Source of the DNA: Saccharothrix algeriensis | GTDB taxonomy: Bacteria > Actinomycetota > Actinomycetes > Mycobacteriales > Pseudonocardiaceae | Reading direction: 5' to 3' | Assembly: GCF_016907655.1 (NCBI RefSeq) | Contig: NZ_JAFBCL010000001.1 | Coordinates: 1,116,001 to 1,180,000, forward strand | Length of the DNA stretch: 64,000 nt | Shown here: positions 33,381 to 42,619 of the stretch, piece by piece | How the letters are laid out: each line of letters starts with the position of its first letter | Numbering within the stretch: position 1 is the first letter of the stretch | Notes under the pieces: model-generated | Told to the model about the DNA's origin: nothing | The model's database searches: none | Seen by the model: only the letters and a program-made list of their open reading frames with translations | Position numbers and translations under genes: made by a program

Positions 33381-34588
33381 CCACGGCGGCGTGCTTCGCC
33401 CACCTCGGCCACCGCGTGGTGTGCGCCGACGTGGACGAGGGCAAGGTCGCCGCGCTGCGCCGGGCCGAGGTCGGCGCGCACGAGCCCGGCCTGGCGGAGC
33501 TGGTCTCCACCGGCGTGCGGACCGGCGACCTGGTGTTCACCGCGGACAACGACGTGGCGCTGGCCGGGGCGGAGTTCGTGTTCCTGTGCCTGCCCACCCC
33601 CACCGGCGAGCGCGGCGAGGCGGACCTCAGCGCGATCGACGCCGTGCTGGGGCGGGCGGACCTGCGCGACGGCGTGCTGGTGGTGAAGTCCACCGTGCCG
33701 ATCGGGACCGCCGACCGGATCGCGCGGTCGCAGCGGGTGCCGGTGGTGTCCAACCCGGAATTCCTGCGCGAGGGCTGCGCGGTGGACGACTTCCTGCGCC
33801 CGCAGCGGGTTGTGGTCGGCTCGGACGACGAGTCGGCCGCGCGGGGCGTCCTCGGCCTGTACCCCGACGCGCCCGCGCTGGTCACCGACCGGGCCAGCGC
33901 GGAGCTGGTGAAGTACGCGAGCAACTGCTTCCTGGCCATGAAGCTGTCCTACGTCAACAGCCTGGCGGAGCTGTGCGAGCGGGCCGGCGCGGACATCGAC
34001 GACGTCACCGAGGGGATGCGGCTCGACGAGCGGATCGGGGCGGCCTTCCTGCGGCCGGGACCGGGCTGGGGCGGCTCCTGCTTCCCCAAGGACACCCGGG
34101 CCCTGCTGTGCACCTCGGCCGACGCGCACGTCGACTTCCCCCTGCTGCGGGCGACCATCGACACCAACGAGCGGCAGGCGCACCGGGTGGTGGACAAGGT
34201 CCGCGAGGCCGCCGGCCCGCTGGCCGGCGCCCGGATCGGGCTGCTGGGCCTGACGTTCAAGGCGGGCACGGACGACCTGCGCGACTCGCCCGCGCTCGCG
34301 GTCGCCGGCCTGCTGGCCGGCGAGGGCGCGGTGCTCACCGGCTACGACCCGTGCGTCGGCGCCGACACCGGGCCGGTGCGCGTGGCCGGGTCGGCGCTGG
34401 ACGCGGCGCGCGACGCCGACGCGCTGGTCGTGCTGACCGAGTGGCCGGAGTTCGCGGAGCTGGACTGGCCGGCGGTGGCGGCCGGGATGAGCCGCCCGGT
34501 CATCGTGGACACCAGGAACCTGTTGCCCGCGGACAAGGTCACGGAGAGCGGCATCCGGCTGGTCGGCACCGGGCGCGCCGTGACCTGA
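33338..34588 (+). CDS. ugd: UDP-glucose 6-dehydrogenase
   Basis: 416 residues from an ATG with GGGAGG eight bases upstream, inside the 3' end of the GT9 gene. GVIGAGYVGLTTAACFAHLG binds NAD; FLCLPTPT, KSTVPIGT and VSNPEFLREG follow. The catalytic Cys is 248 in GWGGSCFPKDT. It oxidises UDP-glucose to UDP-glucuronate, the substrate of the decarboxylase-like enzyme at 28909. GDP-mannose dehydrogenase is possible but less fitting. Last gene of the rightward glycan operon. Confidence 0.93.
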   Translation: MARIGVIGAGYVGLTTAACFAHLGHRVVCADVDEGKVAALRRAEVGAHEPGLAELVSTGVRTGDLVFTADNDVALAGAEFVFLCLPTPTGERGEADLSAIDAVLGRADLRDGVLVVKSTVPIGTADRIARSQRVPVVSNPEFLREGCAVDDFLRPQRVVVGSDDESAARGVLGLYPDAPALVTDRASAELVKYASNCFLAMKLSYVNSLAELCERAGADIDDVTEGMRLDERIGAAFLRPGPGWGGSCFPKDTRALLCTSADAHVDFPLLRATIDTNERQAHRVVDKVREAAGPLAGARIGLLGLTFKAGTDDLRDSPALAVAGLLAGEGAVLTGYDPCVGADTGPVRVAGSALDAARDADALVVLTEWPEFAELDWPAVAAGMSRPVIVDTRNLLPADKVTESGIRLVGTGRAVT

Positions 34589-34591
34589 GGA

Positions 34592-34632
34592 CCCGCCGGC
34601 CGGACCCCAGCGGAAGGGGCCCGGCCGGCGGG
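34592..34632. terminator. terminator between convergent ugd and ABC-permease genes
   Basis: CCCGCCGGCCGG (34592-34603) pairs with CCGGCCGGCGGG (34621-34632), and the interior ACCCC/AGGGG extends the stem. It lies four bases after the ugd stop and ten before the end of the converging gene. Confidence 0.75.
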
Positions 34633-34641
34633 GCGCGCGGG

Positions 34642-35334
34642 TCAGGTCCGCGCGCCCCAGCGGAACAGGCGGACCGCCAGCGCGCCGCCCACCGCCGTCC
34701 ACCCGAGCAGCGACAGCGCCGCCAGGCCCGGGTCCCCGGGGCCGCCCCAGGCGACCTCCACCAGCTCGGCCACCCCGCCGCCGGGCGCCAGCAGCGTGCG
34801 GGCGTCGGTCGACCCGAGCGACCAGATGCCGCCGCCGAGCAGGGCGAGGAAGAACGGCCCGGTGGTGATCTGGGCCAGCTCGGCGGTCGAGGTCACGCCG
34901 CTGGTGGCCACGCCGGCCGCGCAGCACGCCGCGGCGCCGCCCACCACCGCCAGCGCCAGCAGGTCCGGCCGCGCCGGCAGCGGCGCCCCCGCCGCCAGGC
35001 TGACGCCCAGCAGCAGCGCCGCCTGGGCCAGTGCCAGCAGCAGGGGAGGCAGCAGCACGCCGGTCAGCACCACCGCGTCCGACGCCGCGCCGGTTCGCAG
35101 GCGCTTGAGGTAGTGGTCCTGGCGGCGGGAGGCGAGCGAGGTCGTCGTCGTCACGTAGACCGTGAAGCCCAGCGTGGACAGCAGTTGCAGGGCGACGGCG
35201 GTCGACCAGCCCTCGTCGCCGAACGCCAGGGCGAAGTAGCCGCCGAGCAGCAGGGGCATCCCGAACGCCAGCGACGCGGCGGTCCGGTTGCGCAGCAGGA
35301 GCTTGAACTCGGCCGCGCCCAGTGCGGTGATCAC
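34642..35334 (-). CDS. ABC-2-type transporter permease
   Basis: 230 residues, GTG start overlapping the ATPase stop. Six hydrophobic segments are apparent, e.g. ASLAFGMPLLLGGYFALAF, ALQLLSTLGFTVYVTTTTSL, GVLLPPLLLALAQAALLLGV and LLALAVVGGAAACCAAGVA. It forms an exporter with the preceding ATPase. The divergent two-component system probably controls it, as in DesK/LiaS-type drug or envelope-stress exporters. Substrate unknown. Confidence 0.9.
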   Translation of the reverse strand: MITALGAAEFKLLLRNRTAASLAFGMPLLLGGYFALAFGDEGWSTAVALQLLSTLGFTVYVTTTTSLASRRQDHYLKRLRTGAASDAVVLTGVLLPPLLLALAQAALLLGVSLAAGAPLPARPDLLALAVVGGAAACCAAGVATSGVTSTAELAQITTGPFFLALLGGGIWSLGSTDARTLLAPGGGVAELVEVAWGGPGDPGLAALSLLGWTAVGGALAVRLFRWGART

Positions 35335-36233
35335 GCCGCGACCACCTCCCGGCCGGTGCGGGCGGCGTGGAAGACGTCCTCCAGGGACGCCTGGTGCGCG
35401 CGCAGCCTGCCCAGCACCAGGCCGTCGCGGCGCGCCCACGCCAGCAGGGCGCCCAGGTCCTCCTGCAGGTCGCGGGTGCGCACGTCGACCCGGCCGGACG
35501 GGGCGTGCACCACGTCGCCGGTCAGCATGGGCAGCGAGGCGACGTCGTGGCGGCCGGGCATGTCGAACGAGATCCGCGCCGGCTGCGCGGCCAGCACGTC
35601 GACCAGCGCGCCGGACACCGCGACCACGCCCTCGTGCAGGATCGCCAGCCGGTGGGCCAGCGACTCGGCCTCCTCCAGGTAGTGCGTGGTCAGCAGGACC
35701 GTCGTGCCCTCGGCCAGCAGGCCGCGCACCACCTCCCAGGTGCGCTGCCGCGACTCCGGGTCCAGGCCGGTGGTCGGCTCGTCGAGGAACAGCAGCTCGG
35801 GGCGGCCCAGGACGGCCAGCAGCAGGTCCAGCTGGCGCCGCTCGCCGCCGGAGAGCTGCTTGATCCGCACGTCCCGCCGGTGCGCCAGGTCCAGCCGCTC
35901 CAGCTCGGGGCCGTGGTCGCCGCGCCGCCACAGGCGGGCCATCTCCCCCACCGTCAGGTCGGCCGGGAAACCGCTCTCCTGGAGCACGACGCCGGTCCGC
36001 GCCCGGATCGCCGACCGCTCGCGGTGCGGGTCGACGCCCAGCACTCGCACCCGTCCCCCGCTCGGCGCGCGCAGGCCCTCCAGCGCCTCCAGCACGGTCG
36101 TCTTGCCCGCGCCGTTGGTGCCCAGCAGCGCGAACAGCTCCCCCCGGGCCACTTCGAGGTCGACCCCCCGCACCGCCTCGAAGTCCCCGTACCGGCAGCG
36201 CAGCCCCGTCACGTCGATCACCGGATTCCGCAT
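35331..36233 (-). CDS. ABC transporter ATP-binding protein
   Basis: 300 residues from an ATG. Walker A GTNGAGKTT (about 38-46), Q-loop VVLQESGF, signature LSGGERRQLDLLLA, Walker B LLFLDEPTTGLDP and the switch His in LLTTHYLEEAE are intact. The C-terminal extension is of the DrrA/antibiotic-exporter type. First gene of the leftward exporter operon, divergent from the histidine kinase. Confidence 0.95.
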   Translation of the reverse strand: MRNPVIDVTGLRCRYGDFEAVRGVDLEVARGELFALLGTNGAGKTTVLEALEGLRAPSGGRVRVLGVDPHRERSAIRARTGVVLQESGFPADLTVGEMARLWRRGDHGPELERLDLAHRRDVRIKQLSGGERRQLDLLLAVLGRPELLFLDEPTTGLDPESRQRTWEVVRGLLAEGTTVLLTTHYLEEAESLAHRLAILHEGVVAVSGALVDVLAAQPARISFDMPGRHDVASLPMLTGDVVHAPSGRVDVRTRDLQEDLGALLAWARRDGLVLGRLRAHQASLEDVFHAARTGREVVAA

Positions 36234-36292
36234 GGGCCCATGCTCGCGGCCCCCGCGGGGGCGCGGGCAGTGCCGCGGCGCACCGATCACCG

Positions 36293-36304
36293 TGACAGAT
36301 GTCA
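36293..36304. promoter_or_regulatory. TGACA-GA-TGTCA palindrome between exporter and two-component genes
   Basis: A perfect 12-base inverted repeat lies 60 bases from the exporter start and 38 from the kinase start. NarL/DesR-type response regulators bind short inverted repeats of this size, so it is the best candidate for the site of the regulator encoded at 37463. Confidence 0.5.
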
Positions 36305-36341
36305 GCAGACACCGGTGCGGTCCGGCTCGTAGATTCGTGCC

Positions 36342-37466
36342 GTGACGACACCGCTCAAGGTCCTGCGCCGCGTGACCTGGCTCTCGGTGACCGGCGCGGG
36401 CCTGATGGTCGCGGTGGTCACGGCGCTGGACCTGTCCGGCGGCCGGTACGGGTGGCACGCCGTGCCGCTGGTGGCGGCCGTGGTGGTGGTCAGCGTCCAG
36501 CACGCGCGCTACCTGCGGCAGGCGATGGGCGGCCTGGGCCGGGGCGGGCAGCGGGTGGTGGAGCACCTGGTGACGTTCGCGGTGGCGCTCGGCGCGCTGG
36601 CGCTCGCCGGGGCGCGGGCGCCCACGTCGATCGCGTGGTCGCTGCTGCCGGCCGCCGTGATCGCGCACGTGGTGGCCAACCAGCCGAAGGGCTCGCGGTG
36701 GCTCGTCGTGGCGGGCGGGACGGCCGCCGTCGTCCTGGTGGGCGGGTTGACCGGCTCGCACGACGTGGTGGGCTCGATCGTGGTGCCGGCGGTGGTGGTG
36801 GGCATGTTCGTGGTGGCCGACCTGGCGCAGCTGTGGTTCTGGGACGCGGCGCTGGAGCTGGACCGGGCGCGGCAGACCTCCGAGGCGCTGGCCGTGGCCG
36901 AGGAGCGGTTGCGGTTCGCGGCCGACCTGCACGACGTCCAGGGCCACCACCTCCAGGCCATCGCGCTGAAGGGCGAGCTGACCTCCCGGTTGATCGGCCG
37001 GGACGACGAGGCGGCCCGGCGGCACGCCGACGAGGTCGCCGACCTGGCCCGCACCGCGCTGCGCGAGACGCGCGAGGTGGTGCTCGGCTACCGGCGGGCC
37101 AGCCTGGGCACCGAGATCACCAACGCGGTGGGCGTGCTGCGGGCGGCGGGCATCGAGACTGCGGTGTCCGGGGACGCCGCCGACGTGCCGCCGCCGCTGC
37201 AGCCGCTGTTCGGGGCCCTGGTGCGGGAGGGGACGACGAATGTGCTGCGGCACAGCCGGGCGCGGCGGTGCGACGTGGCCATCAGCGTGTCCGACGGGCA
37301 GGTGAGCGTGCGGCTGCGCAACGACGGGGCGCGGTCCGAGGACGGGGCCGCGGCCGGGTCGGGGCTGGCCGGGCTGCGGGAGCGGTTCGCGACCGTGGGC
37401 GGGCGGGTCGAGGTCGGCGCGACGGGCGCGGACGGCTTCGAGCTGGTCGGGCTGGTGCGGTCGTGA
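36342..37466 (+). CDS. sensor histidine kinase, DesK/NarX-like
   Basis: 374 residues, GTG start. The N-terminal 165 residues hold five to six membrane segments with almost no external loop, suggesting it senses the membrane or the exporter itself. The HisKA_3 box has the phospho-His at 197 in ADLHDVQGHHLQAIALK. The HATPase part has REGTTNVLRHSRAR (N-box) and GSGLAGLRERFATVGG (G-box). Overlaps the regulator gene by four bases. Confidence 0.93.
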   Translation: MTTPLKVLRRVTWLSVTGAGLMVAVVTALDLSGGRYGWHAVPLVAAVVVVSVQHARYLRQAMGGLGRGGQRVVEHLVTFAVALGALALAGARAPTSIAWSLLPAAVIAHVVANQPKGSRWLVVAGGTAAVVLVGGLTGSHDVVGSIVVPAVVVGMFVVADLAQLWFWDAALELDRARQTSEALAVAEERLRFAADLHDVQGHHLQAIALKGELTSRLIGRDDEAARRHADEVADLARTALRETREVVLGYRRASLGTEITNAVGVLRAAGIETAVSGDAADVPPPLQPLFGALVREGTTNVLRHSRARRCDVAISVSDGQVSVRLRNDGARSEDGAAAGSGLAGLRERFATVGGRVEVGATGADGFELVGLVRS

Positions 37467-38098
37467 CCGGGCCGGCGCCGGTCGGCGGGAGCGCGGCGAT
37501 CCGGGTCGTGCTGGCCGACGACGAGGACCTGATCCGGGGCGCGCTGGCGGCCCTGCTGGAGCTGGAGGACGACCTGTCGGTGGTCGCGCAGACCAGCGAC
37601 GGCGACGCGGCCGTCGCCGCCGTGCGCGCCCACCGGCCCGACATCGCCGTGTTCGACCTGGAGATGCCGGGCCGCGACGGGGTGCTGGCCGCCGAGGCCG
37701 TCCGGGACCTGGCCGGGGTCGCGGTCGTCCTGGTCACCCGGCACGCCCGGCCCGGCGTGCTGCGCCGCGCCCTCAGCGCCGGGGTGCGGGGGTTCGTGCC
37801 CAAGACGACCCCGGCCGCCAAGCTCGCGTCGATCCTGCGCGACGTGCACGCCGGCCGCCGCTACGTGGACTCCGAGATCGCCGCCGCCGCGCTCACCGAG
37901 GACGCCTGCCCGCTGACCGCCCGCGAGCTGGACGTCCTGCGGCACGCCCTGCGCGGCGGCACGGTGACCGCGATCGCGCGGGAGGCGCACCTGGCCGCGG
38001 GCACCGTCCGCAACTACCTGTCCTCCGCGATGACCAAGCTCGGCGTCAGCACCCGCTACGAGGCCGCCCGGCTGGCCTGGGACGAGGGCTGGATCTGA
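37463..38098 (+). CDS. NarL/LuxR-family response regulator
   Basis: 211 residues. Receiver acidic pair D19/D20 (LADDEDL), phospho-acceptor D65 in VFDLEMPG and the conserved Lys in GFVPKTT. The LuxR HTH near 150-205 contains LTARELDVLRHAL, then AAGTVRNYLSSAMTKLG. Partner of the kinase; probable activator of the divergent exporter. Its last 43 bases overlap the end of the convergent aldehyde dehydrogenase gene. Confidence 0.94.
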   Translation: MTGPAPVGGSAAIRVVLADDEDLIRGALAALLELEDDLSVVAQTSDGDAAVAAVRAHRPDIAVFDLEMPGRDGVLAAEAVRDLAGVAVVLVTRHARPGVLRRALSAGVRGFVPKTTPAAKLASILRDVHAGRRYVDSEIAAAALTEDACPLTARELDVLRHALRGGTVTAIAREAHLAAGTVRNYLSSAMTKLGVSTRYEAARLAWDEGWI

Positions 38099-39438
38099 CC
38101 CACGTGCACCACCTTCGTGGTGGTCATCTCGTCGAGCAGCTCCGGCCCGTACCCGAAGCCGGTGCCCGACAGCCGCCGGGGCTGGGCCGCGCCGCCGGGG
38201 GCGCCGCCGAACACCGCGTTGACCTTGACCGTGCCCACCGGCAGCGACCGCCACGCCTGCTGGGCGTGCGCCATCGAACCGGTTAGCACCGTCGCCGCGA
38301 GCCCGTGCTCGTCCCGCGCCGCCTCGGCGAGCCCCTGCTCGAACGACTCCACCACGCGCACCGGCACGACCGGGCCGAAGGTCTCCTCCCGCATCACGCG
38401 CATGTCCGGCGTGCACCCCTGGAGCACCGTGGCCGGGTAGAACGCGCCGTCGCCGTCGGGGACCTCGCCGCCGACCAGCGCCGAGGCGCCGGCCGCCACG
38501 GCCTCCGACACGTGCGCGTGGACGTGCGCGCGCTGCCGGGCGTCCACCAGCGGCTGCGGCGTCCAGTCGCGGGCGGCCTTGCACACCGCCTCCAGGAACT
38601 CCTCCGCGATCGCCTCGTGCACGTAGACCCGCTCCACCGAGGTGCACAGCTGGCCCGCGTTGGTGAACGCGCCCAGCGCCGCCTGCTCGGCCGCCCACGC
38701 CGGGTCCACGTCGGAGTCGACCACCAGCGCGTCGTTGCCGCCGTTCTCCAGCAGCGCCTTCGCCCCTGTCACAGCGGTGGCCGCGGCGATGGAGCGGCCC
38801 GTGGCGGTGCTGCCGACGTGCGCGACAACGTCCACGCCGCGGTCGGCGACCAGCCGCGCGCCCACCGCCCCGTCCCCGGTCAGGCCCTGCAGGACGCCGT
38901 CCGGGAACTCCGGCGCCAGCAGCCCGCACAGCAGCTCGCCCACGTGCGGGCAGCGCTCGCTCGCCTTGTGCACCACGGTGTTGCCGGTGACCAGCGCGGC
39001 GCCCAGCAGCCCGCACGCCACCGCCACCGGGTCGTTCCACGGGGTCAGCGCCACCACCACGCCGCGCGGCTCGGGCACCATGAAGTCCGTCGCGTCCCAG
39101 GAGCCCAGCAGCGAGCGGCCCCGGTGGACCGGCCCCAGCTCGGCGTACTGCTCCAGGGTCGACGCCCCGGCCAGCACGCCCTCCCGCGCCGAGTCGAGGG
39201 GGCGGCCGGTCTCGGCCCGCACCAGCTCGGCCAGCTCCCCGGCGCGCGCCCGCACGGCCGCCGCCGCCGCGCGCAGCGCCGCGCCGCGCTGGGCGGCCGG
39301 GGTCGCCGCCCAGCCCGCCAGGGCGGCGCGGGCCGTGCGGAGCGCACCGGCGACATCCTCTTCCGAGGCGGTGGGCAACGAGCCGACCAGTCGGCCGTCG
39401 AGTGGGCTGTGGACGTCGAGGGCGCGCATGTCGGTCAT
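38056..39438 (-). CDS. NAD(P)-dependent aldehyde dehydrogenase
   Basis: 460 residues, slightly short for the family. VALTPWNDPVAVACGLLGAA and GSTATGRSI bind the cofactor; the catalytic Glu is in LLENGGND and the nucleophile Cys in NAGQLCTS; EETFGPVVPV is near 355. It resembles succinate-semialdehyde-type dehydrogenases. ATG 39438 was chosen, ATG 39429 being three codons in. The nearby SDR and zinc alcohol dehydrogenase suggest a shared role in carbonyl detoxification, not proven. Confidence 0.93.
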   Translation of the reverse strand: MTDMRALDVHSPLDGRLVGSLPTASEEDVAGALRTARAALAGWAATPAAQRGAALRAAAAAVRARAGELAELVRAETGRPLDSAREGVLAGASTLEQYAELGPVHRGRSLLGSWDATDFMVPEPRGVVVALTPWNDPVAVACGLLGAALVTGNTVVHKASERCPHVGELLCGLLAPEFPDGVLQGLTGDGAVGARLVADRGVDVVAHVGSTATGRSIAAATAVTGAKALLENGGNDALVVDSDVDPAWAAEQAALGAFTNAGQLCTSVERVYVHEAIAEEFLEAVCKAARDWTPQPLVDARQRAHVHAHVSEAVAAGASALVGGEVPDGDGAFYPATVLQGCTPDMRVMREETFGPVVPVRVVESFEQGLAEAARDEHGLAATVLTGSMAHAQQAWRSLPVGTVKVNAVFGGAPGGAAQPRRLSGTGFGYGPELLDEMTTTKVVHVGQIQPSSQASRAAS

Positions 39439-39484
39439 GCCGTCCGGGTACCCGTGGCCCCCAGCCGAAACACGAGGAGGGGCC

Positions 39485-39889
39485 ATGCCCGGACGCCAGG
39501 AACTGCCCAGCACGGTGGCGCGGTCGTCGAAGAAGGCGCAGCGCACGTGGATCAAGGCGCACGACTCCGCCGTCGAGACCTACGGCGAGGGCGAGCGGTC
39601 GCACCGCACGGCGTTCTCGGCGCTCAAGCACTCGTTCGAGAAGGTCGGCGACCACTGGGAGCCCAAGGACCACAAAGGACCGTCGGACGCCCAGGCCGCT
39701 CGCAGCACCCCCAAGCGCGGCCGGACCGCCGGCGGCGTGGACGCGAACGCGAGCAAGCAGCACCTGTACGACCTGGCCAAGGAGCTGGACGTGCCCGGCC
39801 GGTCGACCATGACCAAGCAGGAGCTGGTCGAGGCGATCGACAAGGCCAACCGCAGGAGGACTAGGGCTCGCGCCAGTTCGAGTCGGTGA
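39485..39889 (+). CDS. ChaB-family protein with SAP/Rho-N-like tail
   Basis: 134 residues, ATG with GAGGAGGGG directly upstream. LPSTVARSSKKAQRTWIKAH and the following AFSALKHSFEKVGDHWEPK match the small ChaB domain. The C-terminal LYDLAKELDVPGRSTMTKQE plus LVEAIDKANRR is a Rho-N/SAP-like helix pair. The role is unknown in actinomycetes. The 3' end overlaps the convergent SDR by 29 bases. Confidence 0.85.
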   Translation: MPGRQELPSTVARSSKKAQRTWIKAHDSAVETYGEGERSHRTAFSALKHSFEKVGDHWEPKDHKGPSDAQAARSTPKRGRTAGGVDANASKQHLYDLAKELDVPGRSTMTKQELVEAIDKANRRRTRARASSSR

Positions 39890-40682
39890 GCCGCTCGGAC
39901 GCCTGGGGGCCCATCAGCAGCATCCCACCGTCCACCACGAACGACGCCCCGGTCACGTAGCCGGCCGCCGGTGTGGCGAGGAACGCCACCACCGCCGCGA
40001 CCTCCTCCGCGTGGCCGGGGCGTCCGAGCGGGTAGCCCGGCCGGGGCTGCTCGCGCGGGTCCACGTCCTCCTGGCCGGTCATCGGCGTGGCGATCTCGCC
40101 CGGCGCCACGGAGTTGACCGTGATGTCGTGCTCGGCCAGTTCCAGCGCCAGCACCTTGGTCAGCGCGCCCAACCCGGCCTTGGCGGCGCAGTACGGCGCG
40201 GCGCCGACGCGCGGGGTGTGCTCGTGCACGGACGTGATGTTGATGATCCGCCCGCCCCGGCCCTCCCGCACCATGTGCCGGGCCGCGCGCTGCGAGCACA
40301 GGAAGGCGCCGTCCAGGTCGACCGACAGCACCGAGCGCCAGGTGTCGAAGTCCATGTCCAGCGCCTTGGTCCTGGTGCCCGTGCCGGCGCAGTTGACCAG
40401 CACGTCGACACCGCCCAGTTCGTCGGCCAGCTCGTCGACCACGGCCGCGCCGGTGGGCAGGTCGGTGAGGTCCAGCCGGCGCACGGCCGCCCGCACGCCC
40501 AGCTCGCGGACCTGCTCGGCGGTGCGCTCGGCGCCGTCGGCGTCCTCGTGGTAGGTGATGCCGACGTCGACGCCGCCGCCTGCGAGGGCCACCGCGATCG
40601 CCTTGCCGATGCCCGAATCGGACCCGGTCACCACGGCGCGCTGCGGCGCGCCCCTGCGGTCTTGCGGAAGTGGGGTTCCCAT
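39861..40682 (-). CDS. short-chain dehydrogenase/reductase
   Basis: 273 residues from an ATG. TGSDSGIGKAIA is the cofactor motif, NCAGTGTRT follows, and the catalytic S-Y-K set is in INITSVHEHTPRVGAAPYCA-AK. The HEH..PRVGAAPYCAAK pattern resembles glucose/other polyol dehydrogenases of classical SDR. Divergent from the zinc alcohol dehydrogenase, possibly sharing regulation. Confidence 0.93.
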   Translation of the reverse strand: MGTPLPQDRRGAPQRAVVTGSDSGIGKAIAVALAGGGVDVGITYHEDADGAERTAEQVRELGVRAAVRRLDLTDLPTGAAVVDELADELGGVDVLVNCAGTGTRTKALDMDFDTWRSVLSVDLDGAFLCSQRAARHMVREGRGGRIINITSVHEHTPRVGAAPYCAAKAGLGALTKVLALELAEHDITVNSVAPGEIATPMTGQEDVDPREQPRPGYPLGRPGHAEEVAAVVAFLATPAAGYVTGASFVVDGGMLLMGPQASERLTDSNWREP

Positions 40683-40775
40683 GCGCGGCGGATACCCCGC
40701 GGGGTGCGCCGCACACCGCCGGACGTTTGCCGGCCACCCGTCAGGGAACGCCCCGAGGGACGAAGGGAGAGCCAC

Positions 40776-41957
40776 ATGAAGGCCGTCACCTGGCACGGGA
40801 AACGGGATGTCCGAGTGGACGAAGTGCCCGACCCGGCGCTCAAGGACCCGACGGACGTCATCGTCCGGGTCACCTCGACCGGGCTGTGCGGGTCCGATTT
40901 GCACCTCTACGAGGTGATGGGGCCGTTCCTCGACGAAGGCGACATCCTCGGCCACGAGGCGATGGGCGTGATCGAGGAGGTGGGCGCCGACGTCACCGCG
41001 GTCAAGCCCGGCGACCGGGTGGTGATCCCGTTCAACGTCTCGTGCAACTCGTGCTTCATGTGCGACCAGGGGCTCCAGTCCCAGTGCGAGACCACCCAGG
41101 TGCGCGAGCAGGGCACCGGCGCGGCGCTGTTCGGCTACACGAAGCTCTACGGGCAGGTTCCCGGCGGGCAGGCCGAGTACCTGCGGGTGCCGTTCGGCAA
41201 CACGCTGCCGATCCGGGTCCCGGAAGGACCGCCGGACGACCGGTTCGTCTACCTGTCCGATGTGCTGCCGACCTCGTGGCAGGCGGTGCGGTACGCGGGC
41301 GTGAGCCGGGAGGAGGACAGCCTCGTCGTGCTGGGCCTGGGCCCGATCGGCGACATGTCCACGCGCATCGCCCGGCAGCTCGGGGTGGGCACCGTCATCG
41401 GCGTCGACCTGGTGCCGGCGCGGATGGAGCGGGCGCGCAGGCGCGGCACCACCGTGCTGGACGTGCGCGACACCCACCTGGTGGACCACATCCGGGACCT
41501 GACCGGCGGGCGCGGGCCGAACGCCGTGATCGACGCGGTGGGCATGGAGGCGCACGGCGCGCCGGTGGCGAAGCTCGCCCACCAGGCCGTGGGGATGCTG
41601 CCCGACGCCATCGCGGCGCGGTTCATGAAGACCGCGGGCGTGGACCGGCTGCACGCGCTGCGGCTGGCGATCGAGATCGTCCGTCGCGGTGGGACGATCT
41701 CGCTGTCCGGTGTGTACGGCGGCATGGCCGACCCGCTGCCGATGCTGACCCTGTTCGACAAGCAGGTCCAGCTGCGGATGGGCCAGGCCAACGTGTGGCG
41801 CTGGGTGGAGGACCTGCTGCCGCTGCTCGGCGACGACGACCCGCTGGGCACGGAGGACTTCGCCACCCACCGCCTGCCGCTGGCCGAGGCCCCGCACGCG
41901 TACGAGATCTTCCAGCAGAAGAAGGACGACGCCGTCAAGGTGCTGTTCCAGCCGTGA
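40776..41957 (+). CDS. zinc-dependent alcohol dehydrogenase (formaldehyde-dehydrogenase-like MDR)
   Basis: 393 residues, ATG with AAGGGAGA upstream. Catalytic zinc ligands are in GLCGSDLHLYE and GHEAMG; the structural zinc cysteines are in SCNSCFMCDQGLQSQC. LGLGPIGDMSTRIARQLG binds NAD. The extended length and the DVLPTSWQAVRYA region resemble glutathione-independent formaldehyde or other long-chain MDR enzymes. Physiological substrate unknown. Monocistronic. Confidence 0.93.
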   Translation: MKAVTWHGKRDVRVDEVPDPALKDPTDVIVRVTSTGLCGSDLHLYEVMGPFLDEGDILGHEAMGVIEEVGADVTAVKPGDRVVIPFNVSCNSCFMCDQGLQSQCETTQVREQGTGAALFGYTKLYGQVPGGQAEYLRVPFGNTLPIRVPEGPPDDRFVYLSDVLPTSWQAVRYAGVSREEDSLVVLGLGPIGDMSTRIARQLGVGTVIGVDLVPARMERARRRGTTVLDVRDTHLVDHIRDLTGGRGPNAVIDAVGMEAHGAPVAKLAHQAVGMLPDAIAARFMKTAGVDRLHALRLAIEIVRRGGTISLSGVYGGMADPLPMLTLFDKQVQLRMGQANVWRWVEDLLPLLGDDDPLGTEDFATHRLPLAEAPHAYEIFQQKKDDAVKVLFQP

Positions 41958-42130
41958 CGCCCTGAGGGGCCGGGCCGCTCACCGGGGTGGTGGTTGCGAG
42001 CGGATGTGCCCCACGCGCTTCCGGTGGGTCGCCGAGGACTTCGGTTCGGCGGCCCACCGGACGTGCTCCCCGGTCCCGAAGAGACTCGATAGTCCATTGT
42101 GGACTGCCATGGGCCCGTCGCCGGGCGGGG

Positions 42131-42619
42131 TCAGTCCAGGTCGTCCCGGTCGGCCCCGCCGTTGCCCTCCTTGCGCTCGCGCCACGGCAGGAAGAACCAC
42201 AGGGTGCCGAAGAACAGCGCCGCCACACCGCCCAGGACGAACGAGGGCCAGCCACCGATGATGATCTCGCCGAGCAGCAGTATGGTCCCGGTCATCGCGA
42301 AGGCCAGGCAGGCCAGGCCCACCACGGCGAAGCGGTTCGCCACCTCGATGATGTCCTCGCGCCGACCGCGCCGGAACAGGATGCGGTGCCACGCCGCCGG
42401 CGCGGTGAGCAGCGCCACCGCGCCGGCCGCGAAGAAGACGGTGACCAGGTGCGTCGCCCGCACGTAGGTGTCGGCCGACGCGTAGCGCTCGGTGAACGCG
42501 ATGGACAGCAGGAAGCCGAACAGGATCTGCACGCCGCCCTGGGCCACCCTCAGCTCCTGGAGCAGCTCGCCCAGGTTGCGGGCCAACCGCCGCTGATCCG
42601 ACTCTTCGGCTTCGCTCAC
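42131..42619 (-). CDS. DUF6328-like four-span membrane protein
   Basis: 162 residues from GTG 42619. LGELLQELRVAQGGVQILFG with LLSIAFTERY is the signature of this actinomycete family. Hydrophobic spans lie near 35-52, 62-82, 100-120 and 125-145, with a charged C-terminus (WRERKEGNGGADRDD). Function unknown. The reading frame is open to about 42751, so a longer form cannot be excluded. Confidence 0.82.
   Translation of the reverse strand: MSEAEESDQRRLARNLGELLQELRVAQGGVQILFGFLLSIAFTERYASADTYVRATHLVTVFFAAGAVALLTAPAAWHRILFRRGRREDIIEVANRFAVVGLACLAFAMTGTILLLGEIIIGGWPSFVLGGVAALFFGTLWFFLPWRERKEGNGGADRDDLD

Noticed and set aside
39861..39889. 29-base overlap of ChaB-like and SDR genes as an annotation error
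   Set aside because: Both C-termini look protein-like and short convergent overlaps recur in this window (38056-38098, 24237-24327).
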